From positions 170,151-234,150 of the forward strand of contig CBFFRP010000152.1 of the NCBI GenBank assembly GCA_965644295.1: a stretch of DNA of 64,000 nt, in the 5' to 3' direction. The position numbers and the translations under genes are program-made. Position 1 is the first letter of the stretch. Every line of letters begins with the position of its first letter. Below the pieces are notes generated by a model. It was not told the origin of the DNA and ran no database searches. It saw only the letters and a list, made by a program, of their open reading frames with translations. Positions 33,899 through 45,610 of the stretch are shown here, one piece after another. This DNA comes from Paraphysomonas bandaiensis (taxonomy: Eukaryota > Chrysophyceae).

Positions 33899-36800
33899 AT
33901 GATGAAACGTAGTATGAGACGATCACGTAGTAATAATAGTATGTCATATTCATATACATTAGCAAAAAATAATACATATCAAGAAGAATCACCATTTAAA
34001 GTTGATATAGAAAGTTTACATACTAATACGGAACAATTTTATCAATGTTTATCATTTTTTCCAAGACGTATAACTAAAATTCCAAGAAATGGAAATCATG
34101 TATACTTTAATGGATGTTTATTAGTTGCTGATATATCAGGATTTACTGCATTATCAAGTACTTTATGTGCACAAGGAGCATCTGGTCTTGATCAATTAAG
34201 ATTATTTACAGATAATTCATTTGAATCCTTTGTGAAGAGTATATATCTGAATGGTGGAGATGGTATGTAATGATTACATATATTTATGATACGTTTAATA
34301 TATATATATGAAGTTATTGAGTTTGCGGGAGATGCTTTACTTTGTGTGTTCCTACCGAATGAAAATGATATCGATGGTAGACGCGATTGCTGCCTCCGTG
34401 CTATCACATGTGGCCTAGAGATTTCTCGTCGGCGCATTGACGGCACTCACACCCATGTAGCTGCCTCCTATGGCCGTATGTGTTTCGCCCTTTTGGGGGG
34501 GCATAAGGGGCATGGCACCTATGTACTTAACGGAGAGTGTGTAGATGTAATTGGGAAGTGTCTGGAGCGCGCGGAAGCCCAACAATTAGTTGTGACCAAT
34601 GACGTCTTCAGAGCTGTCGCTGATGATGTGACTGTCGTTCAAGTATCGCTGATGTCGGATGATGTAGAATTATATAGAGTAGCTACAAAGAAGGGTCGAC
34701 CTTTGACGTGGACTCGATCGGGACAATCTTGGCTGGTACAAGTAACTACTGCCATCTAATTTACCTAATTTTTTGTTTCAGCAATCATTTACCAGTGAAG
34801 GTGCGTCGGATAGCGGAGATATGCTGGAGCTGCAAACGTCTGTAGATTTTGTAACACAGCGGGACATAATTGGGTGTGTGCCACTCCCAGTGGTTCATGC
34901 AATTTATTCTAATGCACTTCCTGGACTTTCTGAGATTCGCACTGTCACCACCCTGTTTCTGAGACTCGATACATATTCCCAACAGAAATTTGATGACCTT
35001 GCCGATATGCAACCATTCTTCTTTGCAATGCAGAGATGTTTAGATGAATGCGGTGGAATGCTCCGTCAATTTCTAATTGACGATAAGGGTTGCGTTTTAA
35101 TAGGCCTGTGGGGTGTTCCGACTGCTACGCATGCAGCCAACTGCTCTAAGGCTCTGCGATGTGCTGTTCTTATGAAGAACGCCTGTTCTCGACATGGACA
35201 TAAAATATCTGTTGGGATCACTACCGGCAGTGTCTACTGTGGGGTGGTGGGACCAACGTATCGTAGAGACTATGTCGCAATTGGCCGTTCCGTGAACCTG
35301 GCTGCGAGGCTCATGTCTAAAGCGAAGGGAAGAATATTATTGGATGGTGATACATTTGATAGACTTCCTCTTGAGGTATCGTGCTACGTCAACCTTACAG
35401 AACCACTTCATATGAAGGGGATAGAAGAAGATATGGCTTACCACTGCTACACATCCAAAGCTCCCCCGCCAGCTTTCACTTATGACGTTCGGGCCGATTC
35501 CATGGTAATAATAGAGAAGTACATTCGACATGTATTGTACAATACACTTGAAATGAGAGAAAAAAACTACGCATCGATGTCGAGTCGGGTGAAGACAACT
35601 GGCACGCCTAGAGCAGATGCCTCACAGGTTGGAAGGAGATCCTCTCTTAGTGATAACCAAGCAACTGTTTTAGTGATAGCGGGTACATCCGGATCTGGTA
35701 GGAGCTGTAATCCCCCTAAAAATGGTGCTAATTGTTTGTTCTAGGTAAAACGGCTACGGCTAATTACTTTATTCGTCGGTTTATTTCTTACGATGGATCG
35801 CGGAAGATGTCATTGAACCAGAAACCCTCTGCAAGTGCCATATTTGTTACACTGATAGATACTGATGACTCTTGTCTAACGGCAATCAGCAAGATAGCCA
35901 ATGCACTCTTCAACTGGTTTGGCAAATATGATAGTAAACGTCAAACTGAATTTATGGTGGAGATGATCACCGGGGCTTTTGCCAAATTCTCTAGTGCAGT
36001 GATACAACTTTCCATATTTCCGATTATTCAGCGAGCTCTGGGGTTTGATTGGGACTGGCCACAGAAAGCATCTGAAGAAGATAAGGGATTGTACAATTTA
36101 TACTCCACATCCCAGCAGGATAAACTCGATGAATCAGAAATATTAGCAGAACTTCTGTTTTATATAATTGGCCGAGGAGTACCCGTATTATGTTTAGATA
36201 ATGTTCACTTTATGTGCTCGGCATCTTGGAGTGTGATTACACGTTTGTGTACGATGGGCTGCTCTGCATTGGTTGTGCTTACCATACGCGTTCGAGAAGT
36301 CGCCCCTGTGGCATCTTCAGCTGAAGTGATTAGGTTTAGTGTTGGTGAAGGAAAAAAGACTGCAGCAACAAGGCGCATCGAAATGTCTCATAGTGCCAGC
36401 ATGACCTCTACCTTCAATACATTTCATGACAAGGCCGGGGAGCAAGATGTACCATGCAGGTACCCTTACTCGTTTATGAACTGCTTACATCTAATAGACG
36501 TGATCTTGTAGGCATGCATCGGAATACGCAGCACTATGTCAATCACTTCCTCGGAAATGTTTACACAAACTTCAGTTGAGACCTCTGAGTATCGAAACAG
36601 TGAGGAAAGTTTTACGCTCTGCTTTGCCAGGTGAAATTTCGCAAGATATGGTAACTACAATTTTGCACATATCGCACGGAAACCCCTTCCTACTCTGGAA
36701 AATTGTTCAGTACATTCAGGAATCTGGTTCTGCTGAAGATGTGAAACAAAAGATTTTAGGTTTAAAGGATAATTCTTTGATAGTGTCCATCATGGAACAC

Positions 36801-37646
36801 TTGTCACAAACGCATTGTGTGATAATTAAAACAGCCAGTATCATTGGGGAACAGTTTTCTACTGATATTCTTCAAGATATCCTTCCCCATGGTCTCAGCG
36901 AAAAGGTTCCTAATGCTCTGATTGAGTTAGAAAACAGGGGACTCTTGGTTCCAATGGTGGATGGATTTTATAGTTTCACTAGTTCTTTAATCAGGAAATT
37001 TGTCTATGACTTAGTTCCACAGAGGTGCGCTGTTGTATTGATGTTATTGACTTTTGTGACGTTATTACAGCGATGCGGAGAAGACCCATGCTGACATTGC
37101 ACGTGCTATTCAAAAGCTGTATTCACCGTCTTGGCCTAGCTATAACTTTAGGTAATTCTACGTGTTCATACTTTTATTGTGTTCACGCTTTTATAGTCTC
37201 TGTTACCATTTTACATCAAGCGGCTTGCAGCGCATTACCGGGCTGCATTTCACTGTGCATGCGTGGCAGTTGAGAGCTGCATGATTGGTGGAAGGGTGGA
37301 AGCCACTATTCCTTATTTTGAAGTCGCTACGCAGTGCTTCTCGCGACGTACTGAGGCACGTACGTTATCAAAGCTCTTAGCGCGGTCCATAGCAATCACG
37401 AAAGAGAAAATCGCAGAGTGTGCGAGTGAGGATGTCTCGCAACCAGTTCTACATCTAACACTAAATAAAGTTGAAGACCTTTTATTCGTTGTTAGGATAC
37501 GGCAGCATGAAAGGAGCGTTCTGTACAAGATATCAGTTATGATGAGATCTATTTTTACTAATTTCGGGTGCTTTTCGAGAAAAGGAAAAGTGTATATCGA
37601 ATCGTCCACTTCGATGAGCGACTTATTCGAATTCGAAGACGTATAG
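33899..37646 (+). CDS. ADCY10: Soluble (class III) adenylyl cyclase, ADCY10-like
   Basis: Exons 33899-34262, 34314-34741, 34782-35697, 35745-36459, 36512-37024, 37071-37151 and 37197-37646 give about 1,155 aa. Cyclase domain C1 has LVADISGFTALSS and EFAGDALLCVF, holding the two metal-binding Asp residues. C2 has IDDKGCVLIGLWGVP and VGPTYRRDYVAIGRSVNLAARLM, close to mammalian sAC. An NTPase module follows with P-loop AGTSGSGKT, split by intron 35698-35744, then a Walker-B-like VPVLCLDNVHF and a helical tail. There are no membrane segments. sAC makes cAMP from ATP in cytosol, cilia and organelles, and in animals is stimulated by bicarbonate and Ca2+. Human sAC is 1,610 aa, so this C-terminal tail is shorter. 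The last junction (37151/37197) is out of phase by one base with canonical splice sites. Confidence 0.92.
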
Positions 37647-37964
37647 ATTTTATAACTGATTTTATGATAGCACTGTACATCACTAAAAGGAAAGTTGTTA
37701 CCATCGGAGTGTATGTGATTCACCCCTCCGATAGTGTGTTTGCTTGTGTTTATTTTTCGTATCCATTTACTGTGTACAAATGGTTCATGTTAAACGTCTA
37801 AAATTTGCGAGAATTTATTTATCATCAATGTATTATGTATTTCGTATATCACACTCTGATTAAATCGTAACCAGAATTGGTACGTTTAAACCTTAGCTGA
37901 AGTGCATGTAGATATATTACCTACTACGTGCCTTAAAGTGGTGAATATCTTATTATCCCCATTT

Positions 37965-38540
37965 TGTCTCAAAAAATGCTTTTTTTTGACCTGATTTGGG
38001 CTCAACAGGGCGCTCATATCAGCACCGGGCAAATATAGACCTTCAACTTCAATATTCGGTTGAACAGAAGCTCAATTCTATCTTCATTATGATAATGACA
38101 GTCGATTGTACGTGATTTTATTATAGTACACAATTATAGAGAAACCGCAATCATGAGCCAAATATCAAGAGCAGATCATCTAACACTCCAGGTTATATTC
38201 CATCCTTCGACTGTTGTAGAAGATCACAACGATGTCAGTGCAAGTGATCTGTCTTCATATCCAGGACTTCGAAACAACTTCAAGAATATTACAGGAGAGT
38301 TTAAGTACCATATCTGATGCTATATAGGTGGTTAGGTGCAGTGGCACCCAGTTCTTTCAGGGTTGGAGCCATATCATGCTTCTCAGGATATTGTGTGTCT
38401 CATATCATACACACATCCTTCGATAAGGTGCACTTGCAGAGGTAAAGCCTGCTGTATATAAATGTGATGATGATGCTAATTAAGGCAATAAGAAGCCTCT
38501 CTGTCATCTTCAACTGTTTACATTTATCATCACACTTACA
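37965..38540. repeat. Duplicated segment, copy 1
   Basis: Matches 38825-39180 over GGGCTCAACAG(G/A)(G/A)CGCTCATAT, TATCTGATGCT(A/G)TATAGG and TAATTAAGGCA(A/G)TAAGAAGCC, in the same order and orientation. Divergence is moderate; copy 1 has about 130 bp that copy 2 lacks. Confidence 0.75.
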
Positions 38541-38701
38541 GTGTATACATATCATTCATTTGAAACTATGTGAGTTCTCATTTGTGTTATTAATTTAATC
38601 AAGAAACATCTATTTCTTAATACAGCAAGCATGCTACAAATAGCTATACAAATCTAATATTAACTTTTCAACGTCATGAGGATAAGCTACAATTTAACCT
38701 A

Positions 38702-38808
38702 GGGATAAGGAGTATCGTCCCTTGTCTAAATTTTAAAACTCGGGCTTTTCGCTCTCGTTTCAAAATTTTGAGCGCGGGACGATATAGCCTCCTTATTGCC
38801 CGTGATTA
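38702..38808. repeat. Imperfect palindrome
   Basis: The left arm (GGGATAAGGAG, ATCGTCCC, AAATTTTAAAACTCGGGC) pairs with the right arm (CAAAATTTTGAG, GGGACGAT, CCTCCTTATTGCCC) around a short GC-rich centre. The whole could fold into a stem of about 45 bp; it is possibly a foldback element. Confidence 0.65.
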
Positions 38809-38824
38809 AATAGAACTATATCTC

Positions 38825-39180
38825 AATTTGTCTCAAAAAAAGATTATTTTGACTTGAATTGGGCTCAACAGAACGCTCATATTAGCACCGGGTAAATATA
38901 AACATTCAACTTCATTATTCGGCTTCAAGAGAGTTTAAGTGCCATATCTGATGCTGTATAGGCGGTTAAGGACAGTGTCATTGTGTTCTTTCAGGGTTTG
39001 GGTCATATTGTGCTTATCAGGATATTGTGTGCCTCATTCAATACACCATACACACATCATTCAATCCGTTGCTCTAGTAGAGGTTAAAAGCGTATTGTAA
39101 ATAATTGTGATGGTGGTGCTAATTAAGGCAGTAAGAAGCCTTTCGTGCGACTACAACTTTCACATTCATCATCACACTTA
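38825..39180. repeat. Duplicated segment, copy 2
   Basis: Direct-orientation partner of 37965-38540. The copies flank the 38702-38808 palindrome. Confidence 0.75.
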
Positions 39181-41205
39181 TGTACGATGACTTGCAGTTA
39201 CTTATTGCTATTTAATTGATACTAAACTACATACTCAGGTAGCTATATATATACGCATTAGTGCCAACATAGCTTGCACAACTGTTATTTCATTCAAGAG
39301 GCAATGATATATTAATTTGCTCTTTCACCGTCCGAGTAGTAGTGTCACTTAACTTCACCTTAAATCTTCACGACTGCTTTTCGAAGCAGCACTATGAATA
39401 ATAGCAGCGTGTCGCTCAACAATCGGGTGCCTTGTGATGAGTTCGTCAAACTATGTACTAACGTCGTGGCGTACATCATCTTCCTCCTGTAATCAAGTCG
39501 TCCCATACTTGCACAAGCTTGACGTGCTCCATTTCATTTAGATTTAGAAAGAACCAAACCCGCACTGTTTTTGTTTATACCATTTTTTTAACTACTTCTG
39601 TAGAAATTTAATCTCTTATAATATATATAACAGTTTAAGATAATAATAATTGCGTTGACAACTAAGACCTGTTACTGTTTTAACATAACAATGTTACTTT
39701 TAGTATCTACTATATATATAATAAGTAAACATTATGAAAACGTGGGATTTTACAACATGTGTGGGAAGTTTAGGAGTATTTTCAGTACTTAAGTAGAAAT
39801 AATGTTTAAAACACTATTTTATTTGCAGTATTCGGGTGGAGACAAGAAAAAAAAATATTGACATAAGTCTCTTATTATGAGATGTTGTAACAGAAGCGCG
39901 TTTTCGCTTACCAGCAACACGTTATCTGCCCTCATACTACCACTGACAACCCATTGATCATCATGATGAGCAAAATAAGTGTAGCTGCCAGCAAGTTGTT
40001 ACTCTACTCGTTGCTACTTTGTTTCTAATCACTAAGTGACTTTTAAATAATATGTGGCTAAATATGCTCTATGCATCAATATAGATGTGGAGTCCCACAT
40101 ACATGCTGCTGGTATTTTGTTAGACTACTGTCTATGAAACGTCTTTCTTACGGATTGTACTAGTATGCTATTTAGAGTTCATAATTACCGGTAGAAATTA
40201 TCAAAGAACACTCGTGGAGTGACTTCTGGTACAATATACACGCTTGTCAGTCATAATGAATTACTACATAGTAGTATCTTCACAACAAAGAAGCTGTTTT
40301 ACAGCAACACACATGCAATAGCTGCAGCCGTTATAATATTATCGTTATTCGCACTAAAACAATTAATTTCAAAGTTGAAAATGCTTATTTATTAATGTAC
40401 TCATAATATATATCGTACAGTGTAGTATGATGCTCGTCAGTACACAATGTAAACTTTATCTGTAGTACTAAGATAATACTACTACTGAAATAGAACTACA
40501 ATGAAATTGAGTACATACCAACAGCTATAATGACATTGTATGGAGTATTCACAGTATTATATTAGGAGTCATTGATTCACGTATATCCCTTAACGCGTGA
40601 ATACAACACACGTATACAATGAAATACCAAATAGGCTGAATAATTACCAAACTATACATGATACGCGACTGTACAAGATACGCACATGTGTGGTGCTAAC
40701 GTTCTGCTCAAACGTGTCTTGCTATTATACTATTAGGCCATATCGTTCAATCTTTATCTCTAATAATATCAAGTATATCCTTACTAAATATCAAGACTAA
40801 CCTTAAATCTTATTTTATTATTCAAGTATACGCAGTTTTCATGAAGAAGCGTATTGGATACAAATTGGTACCCAATTAACGGAATTTCAAAAAACAACAG
40901 TACCAAACTTTGTCGTGCAATTTTTAGTGTGCCATTGTCGACATTTGTGGGGTTAGGATTCGTGACTTCTATCCTAATTTTTTATCAATTACCGCAATAC
41001 ATCTCCGACTTACGTTTCTGTGTGGTACTTTCTAGTTGTGATATCATGTAATTCGTAGTTGTTTACGCAAAAAAAACTTATGTAAAAAAGGTAAAATGCG
41101 GTACGAATTATATCATTTATATACACCATTTATATTCATGCATCGGTCAATTTATATACGAGGTGTGATACTTAATCAAGTATAATAAATTCAACAAACA
41201 TGTTA

Positions 41206-44194
41206 TTAATATCGTGCCAAGCACGAGCGACCTGAATTAGCCCACGTTTTGTTTGGGTACATTCCCATCGTCAGTTTGAGTGTTCCACCAGCTCTGATAA
41301 CTCTATCTGGTATAAATGCACAATCGAACTCCTCCCCATTCAGAACTGCACTTTGAATATACATATCCTATATAATATAGTTACAATAAATAATCTTAAC
41401 AACTAAACATACTCTATCTGAAGACTTTACTGCGAATATTTCAAACCAATTTCCCTCAGTGACCCTAATTCTCGACAGGTCAAAAACAGGTGATGATAGA
41501 ACATACTCTGAGTGCCCGCCACAACCTGGGCACACCTATGTTGAATGGATAAACACTTCAGCAATAGAAAATACGAGGGTACTACCTGGTATAAACCCAC
41601 ACCTGCCATGACAAACCAAGAACTCATTTGACCGCCATCCTCGTTACCAGGTAGCCCGCCAGGACCAGAACGGTACATATCGTCTAGTATACTTCTTACT
41701 CGCTGCTGTACTCTCCATGCACCATCGGACGAATTCTGGGCATACGCGTACATAAAAGCAGCCTGATGGTCTGGTTCGTTACCTAAAATATATATCCATT
41801 ACATGTATTAACACAAATCCTCGACTACAAAAGTACCATGATTGTAAGACCCGCCATCAAAAAACGAGTTGAGTTTGTCGGTAAACGATTTATCGCCACC
41901 ATAGAGCTGTATAAGAGCCTCCACATTATGCGGTACATACCTGAGAGAGATGAATTACTATAACTTCATGCACAGAGCATACCAAGTATATTGCCATGGA
42001 GTGGCCTCCGTTAGCCATGAATATTTTTGGTTAGGATCAAACTCTGCATCGTCCCCGTCCCACTCCATACTCCTGTGACGCCCGCGCACAAACCCGACAC
42101 CTACACATGACAGAAGAGTATCACACCAGCAATTCCTAAAATTCGATATATATCACCATCTGCATCAATTACATTTCTGTAGTTCTCGCTCCGGAAGGAG
42201 AACAATTCACTATCGTCTTTAAAACCCAGTATGTCCGCGAACTGAGATACAACGTAGTCGTTGTATGCATATTCCAGAGTCCGAGATACCTATAATATCA
42301 ACTATGAACCTCGCTTAAAGGCAGATGCGTTGACATCCTGCTGTAGTTGTATAGCAACAGCATTCCGAAAACTTACCTGCTCATTACTGTGATAGGATCC
42401 CGGCAAAGAGTTCTCAAGAGGAATGAACCCATGCAACATGTACGACTCCAGGCCCCTTCTACCTTTCCCTTCCAGATAATCCGCTACTGGAGGAAGCTGA
42501 TACGAGATTGAGCAAAGTGTGTACGTTATGACAGTATTGAACTTAAATACCTCCAGAGCATTGCGCCGCACAATTTCGTATGATACATTGGCAAGCTCAC
42601 TTGATTTGTCTAATACTTCCTGAAGTATACATTACAATTACAAACAGTCACTTAATTACACCACCTTCACGAAGGCATCCGTAATAATTACAGCGCAATG
42701 ATCTCCAATCATTTCCGCTGTATAGCTATTCCATGCTACTCAACAACCCTGTGAGGTCTTGCGTGAAGAATATACACGTACCAACCTGGAAATATGGGCA
42801 GCCATCCTCCTTGTTCAGCCTTGACCACCAGAGAGCGCACCAAGTCTTCAGCCATTTCAGGATATAAAAGTAGCTGCAGCGGCGTGGTGGCTCGATACGT
42901 ATCCCAGGCGGAAAAGTCATCCATGTAAGTAAACCCTTCTGCTCTCATGAGCTCTAGAGATCCACCAAACGATAGATACTCTCCATCACTGTCGGAGTGA
43001 TGGCGCGGCAGAAGAAGAGAGTGCCAGAGGGATGTGTACATGAGGCGCATATGAGACTCCGTAACTGTCGCATCGAAGTCCTCCCTCTACATAAGATATT
43101 ATGCAAAGAATTACCACGCGCATGACCACACCTCGTTAAAGTTCTGCACATCTAGAGCAGATAGCTTTTCCTCCCATAAATCCGACACTCGACGTGCTAA
43201 GCCCTCCAGATCAAAGGCATTTCCCCCCAACTCTGCCTGCAAATTAACCCGCGATTTGTCTGTGCTCACGAATGATGAACCAACTGCTACGGAAACACTG
43301 GACTCGGAAGTGAACTCAAAGTAGGCCGCGACAGGACCCTCTAATCCAGACTTTCCATTCTTTTCCCCCGGTCGGACACTCGTATAACCGTGGATTATTC
43401 CGTAAGACAAGGCAGGACGAGAAAAACGAAGCATGTGATGACCTGAGAAACCAGCTGGGCGCCCAGTACCTTGATACCACCTACGCACTACAATAACAAA
43501 GAGCGGCACGGTATCTAATATAAAACATATGTCAAGTACCTGTGTACAGGGTTTGAGTACTCAACTGAGGACTCGGAAAGAATACGAACTGTCGAATCAT
43601 TGTACATTGTATCGAAACCCATAACGATCACATAGAAGGAATCTCCTGTAGAGCGCCCAGGAGTAAACCGGGCAATTCCTGCCCTATCGTCATTGCTTGC
43701 CTCCACTCTTAAGTCCGATTCTTTTAAGTCAATGCTATAGTACTATACCATATTACAAAATATAATCTAATAAATTTAATTACACTTACAGCAGGTGTTA
43801 TCGTCTCCGTATTATGATCAAGTTTATGATATTGTAAAGCATGATTAATATTAAGTGTTAATGATGGTATTAATGTCATTGATCCATAATCTATAACACA
43901 ACTACCACTCATATAATGTGTACGTCTTAAACCATGAAAATAAGTATCTGTATAATAATATGGTGCTTGACATTTATTTTCATTAGCAATAGTTTGTGGT
44001 GTAAATGGTGTATGAGCATTAGGAACACCAATTTGAGGGACTGTATTACCATAAGATTCCGTGTTATTTATATCACCAGTGATCCAATAACTAGTACCGA
44101 TATAAGGGTCTATGTAGCTTATTTTATTGGGATTGAGAGTGTAAATGGGAGTAATGAATGTAGTTAGTAATGTAAGAGACCATAGAGTGAGCAT
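41206..44194 (-). CDS. Secreted GH92-family alpha-mannosidase
   Basis: Thirteen exons on the complement join in frame to 784 aa: 44194-43790, 43742-43540, 43480-43132, 43086-42786, 42735-42665, 42619-42551, 42496-42377, 42289-42157, 42100-41983, 41940-41837, 41782-41586, 41535-41413, 41367-41206. A hydrophobic signal peptide opens the protein (MLTLWSLTLLTTFITPIYTL). Family GH92 features run in order: IDPYIGT, GVPNAHTPF, RTHYMSGSC, RWYQGTGRPAGFSGHH, MDDFSAWDTYR, GGWLPIFPAWNSYTAEMIGDH, GLPGNEDGGQMSSWFVMAG and CPG...YVLSSPVF. GH92 enzymes are Ca2+-dependent exo-mannosidases that trim mannose from glycans. Length is normal for the family. They are common in bacteria and fungi and scattered in other eukaryotes. 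Twelve introns argue against recent bacterial transfer. It diverges from FIG4 across the CATA microsatellite. Confidence 0.92.
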
Positions 44195-44319
44195 ATTAGA
44201 GGATTATATGAGTGTTTAGTATGAGGAGTTAAGTGTTATGGTTTGAGAGACAGGCAGGAAGATCATATGCTGATAGTTAGAGTACGTGTACTCATATATG
44301 TTACCAGTTTGTACCTACC

Positions 44320-44734
44320 TACCTACCTACCAACCTACATACATACATACATACATACATACATACCTACCTACCTACCTACCTACCTACAAACATACAT
44401 ACATACGTACATACATACATACATACGTACATACATACATACATACATACATACATACATACATACATACATACATACATACATACATACATACATACAT
44501 ACATACATACATAAATAATACATACATACATGCATACATACATACGTACATACATACATACATACATACATACATACATACATACATACATACATACATG
44601 CATACATACATACATACATACATACATACATACATACATACATACATACATACGTACATACATACATACATACATACATACATACATACATACATACATA
44701 CATACATACATACATACATACATACATACATACA

Positions 44735-44765
<31 letters not shown>

Positions 44766-44890
44766 GTACATACATACATACATACATACATACATACATA
44801 CATACATACATACATACATACATACATACATACATACATACATACATACATACATACATACATACATACATACATACATACATACATACA

Positions 44891-44921
<31 letters not shown>

Positions 44922-45428
44922 GTACATACATACATACATACATACATACATACATACATACATACATACATACATACATACATACATACATACATACATA
45001 CATACATACATACATACATACATGCATACATACATACATACATACATACATACATACATACATACATACATACATACATACATACATACATACATACATA
45101 CATACATACATACATACATACATACATACATACATACATACATACATACATACATACATACATACATACATACATACATACATACATACATACATACATA
45201 CATACATACATACATACATACATACATACATACATACATGCATACATACATACGTACATACATACATACATACATACGTACATACATACATACATACATA
45301 CATACATACATACATACATACATACATACATACATACATACATACATACATACATACATACATACATACATACATACATACATACATACATACATACATA
45401 CATACATACATACATACATACATACATA
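44320..45428. repeat. (CATA)n microsatellite, about 1.1 kb
   Basis: Nearly pure tetranucleotide repeat with occasional G or T substitutions (CGTA, TGTA, GCAT) and a CCTA-rich start. Its period makes long open frames on both strands that translate to HTYI or CMYV repeats; these are not genes. It lies between the divergent GH92 and FIG4 genes. Confidence 0.98.
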
Positions 45429-45610
45429 CTGTACATACAATAGATACAGGTGTGGGGGATATATCACTCTATGCCTCTACAGCAGTACATGCATATTAAT
45501 CATCCATCTCACTGTACACTAAACCTTACTATGAATTGCATATAAAGTCTCTTCATCAAACAAACTCACAGATATTCATTCCTTCCATCTCCACACCATA
45601 ACAAATAGCA

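Larger units (their letters stand above)
37647..41205. other. 3.5-kb gene desert with decayed repeats
   Basis: No gene can be supported on either strand. It holds a duplicated segment (37965-38540 and 38825-39180), a palindrome between the copies (38702-38808) and AT-rich filler. A short match, AAGAACACTCGTG(G/C)AGT(G/A)ACTTCTG, occurs at about 40205 and again at about 49615, suggesting further dispersed repeat fragments. Confidence 0.6.

Noticed and set aside
43481-43539. Apparent frameshift and stop in the GH92 gene
   Set aside because: Using the acceptor at TGCGTAG instead of the nearer TTATATTAG gives an in-frame VHRWYQGTGR junction.
44243-45522. Several 330-385-codon ORFs on both strands
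   Set aside because: They are products of the CATA microsatellite and translate only to HTYI or CMYV repeats.
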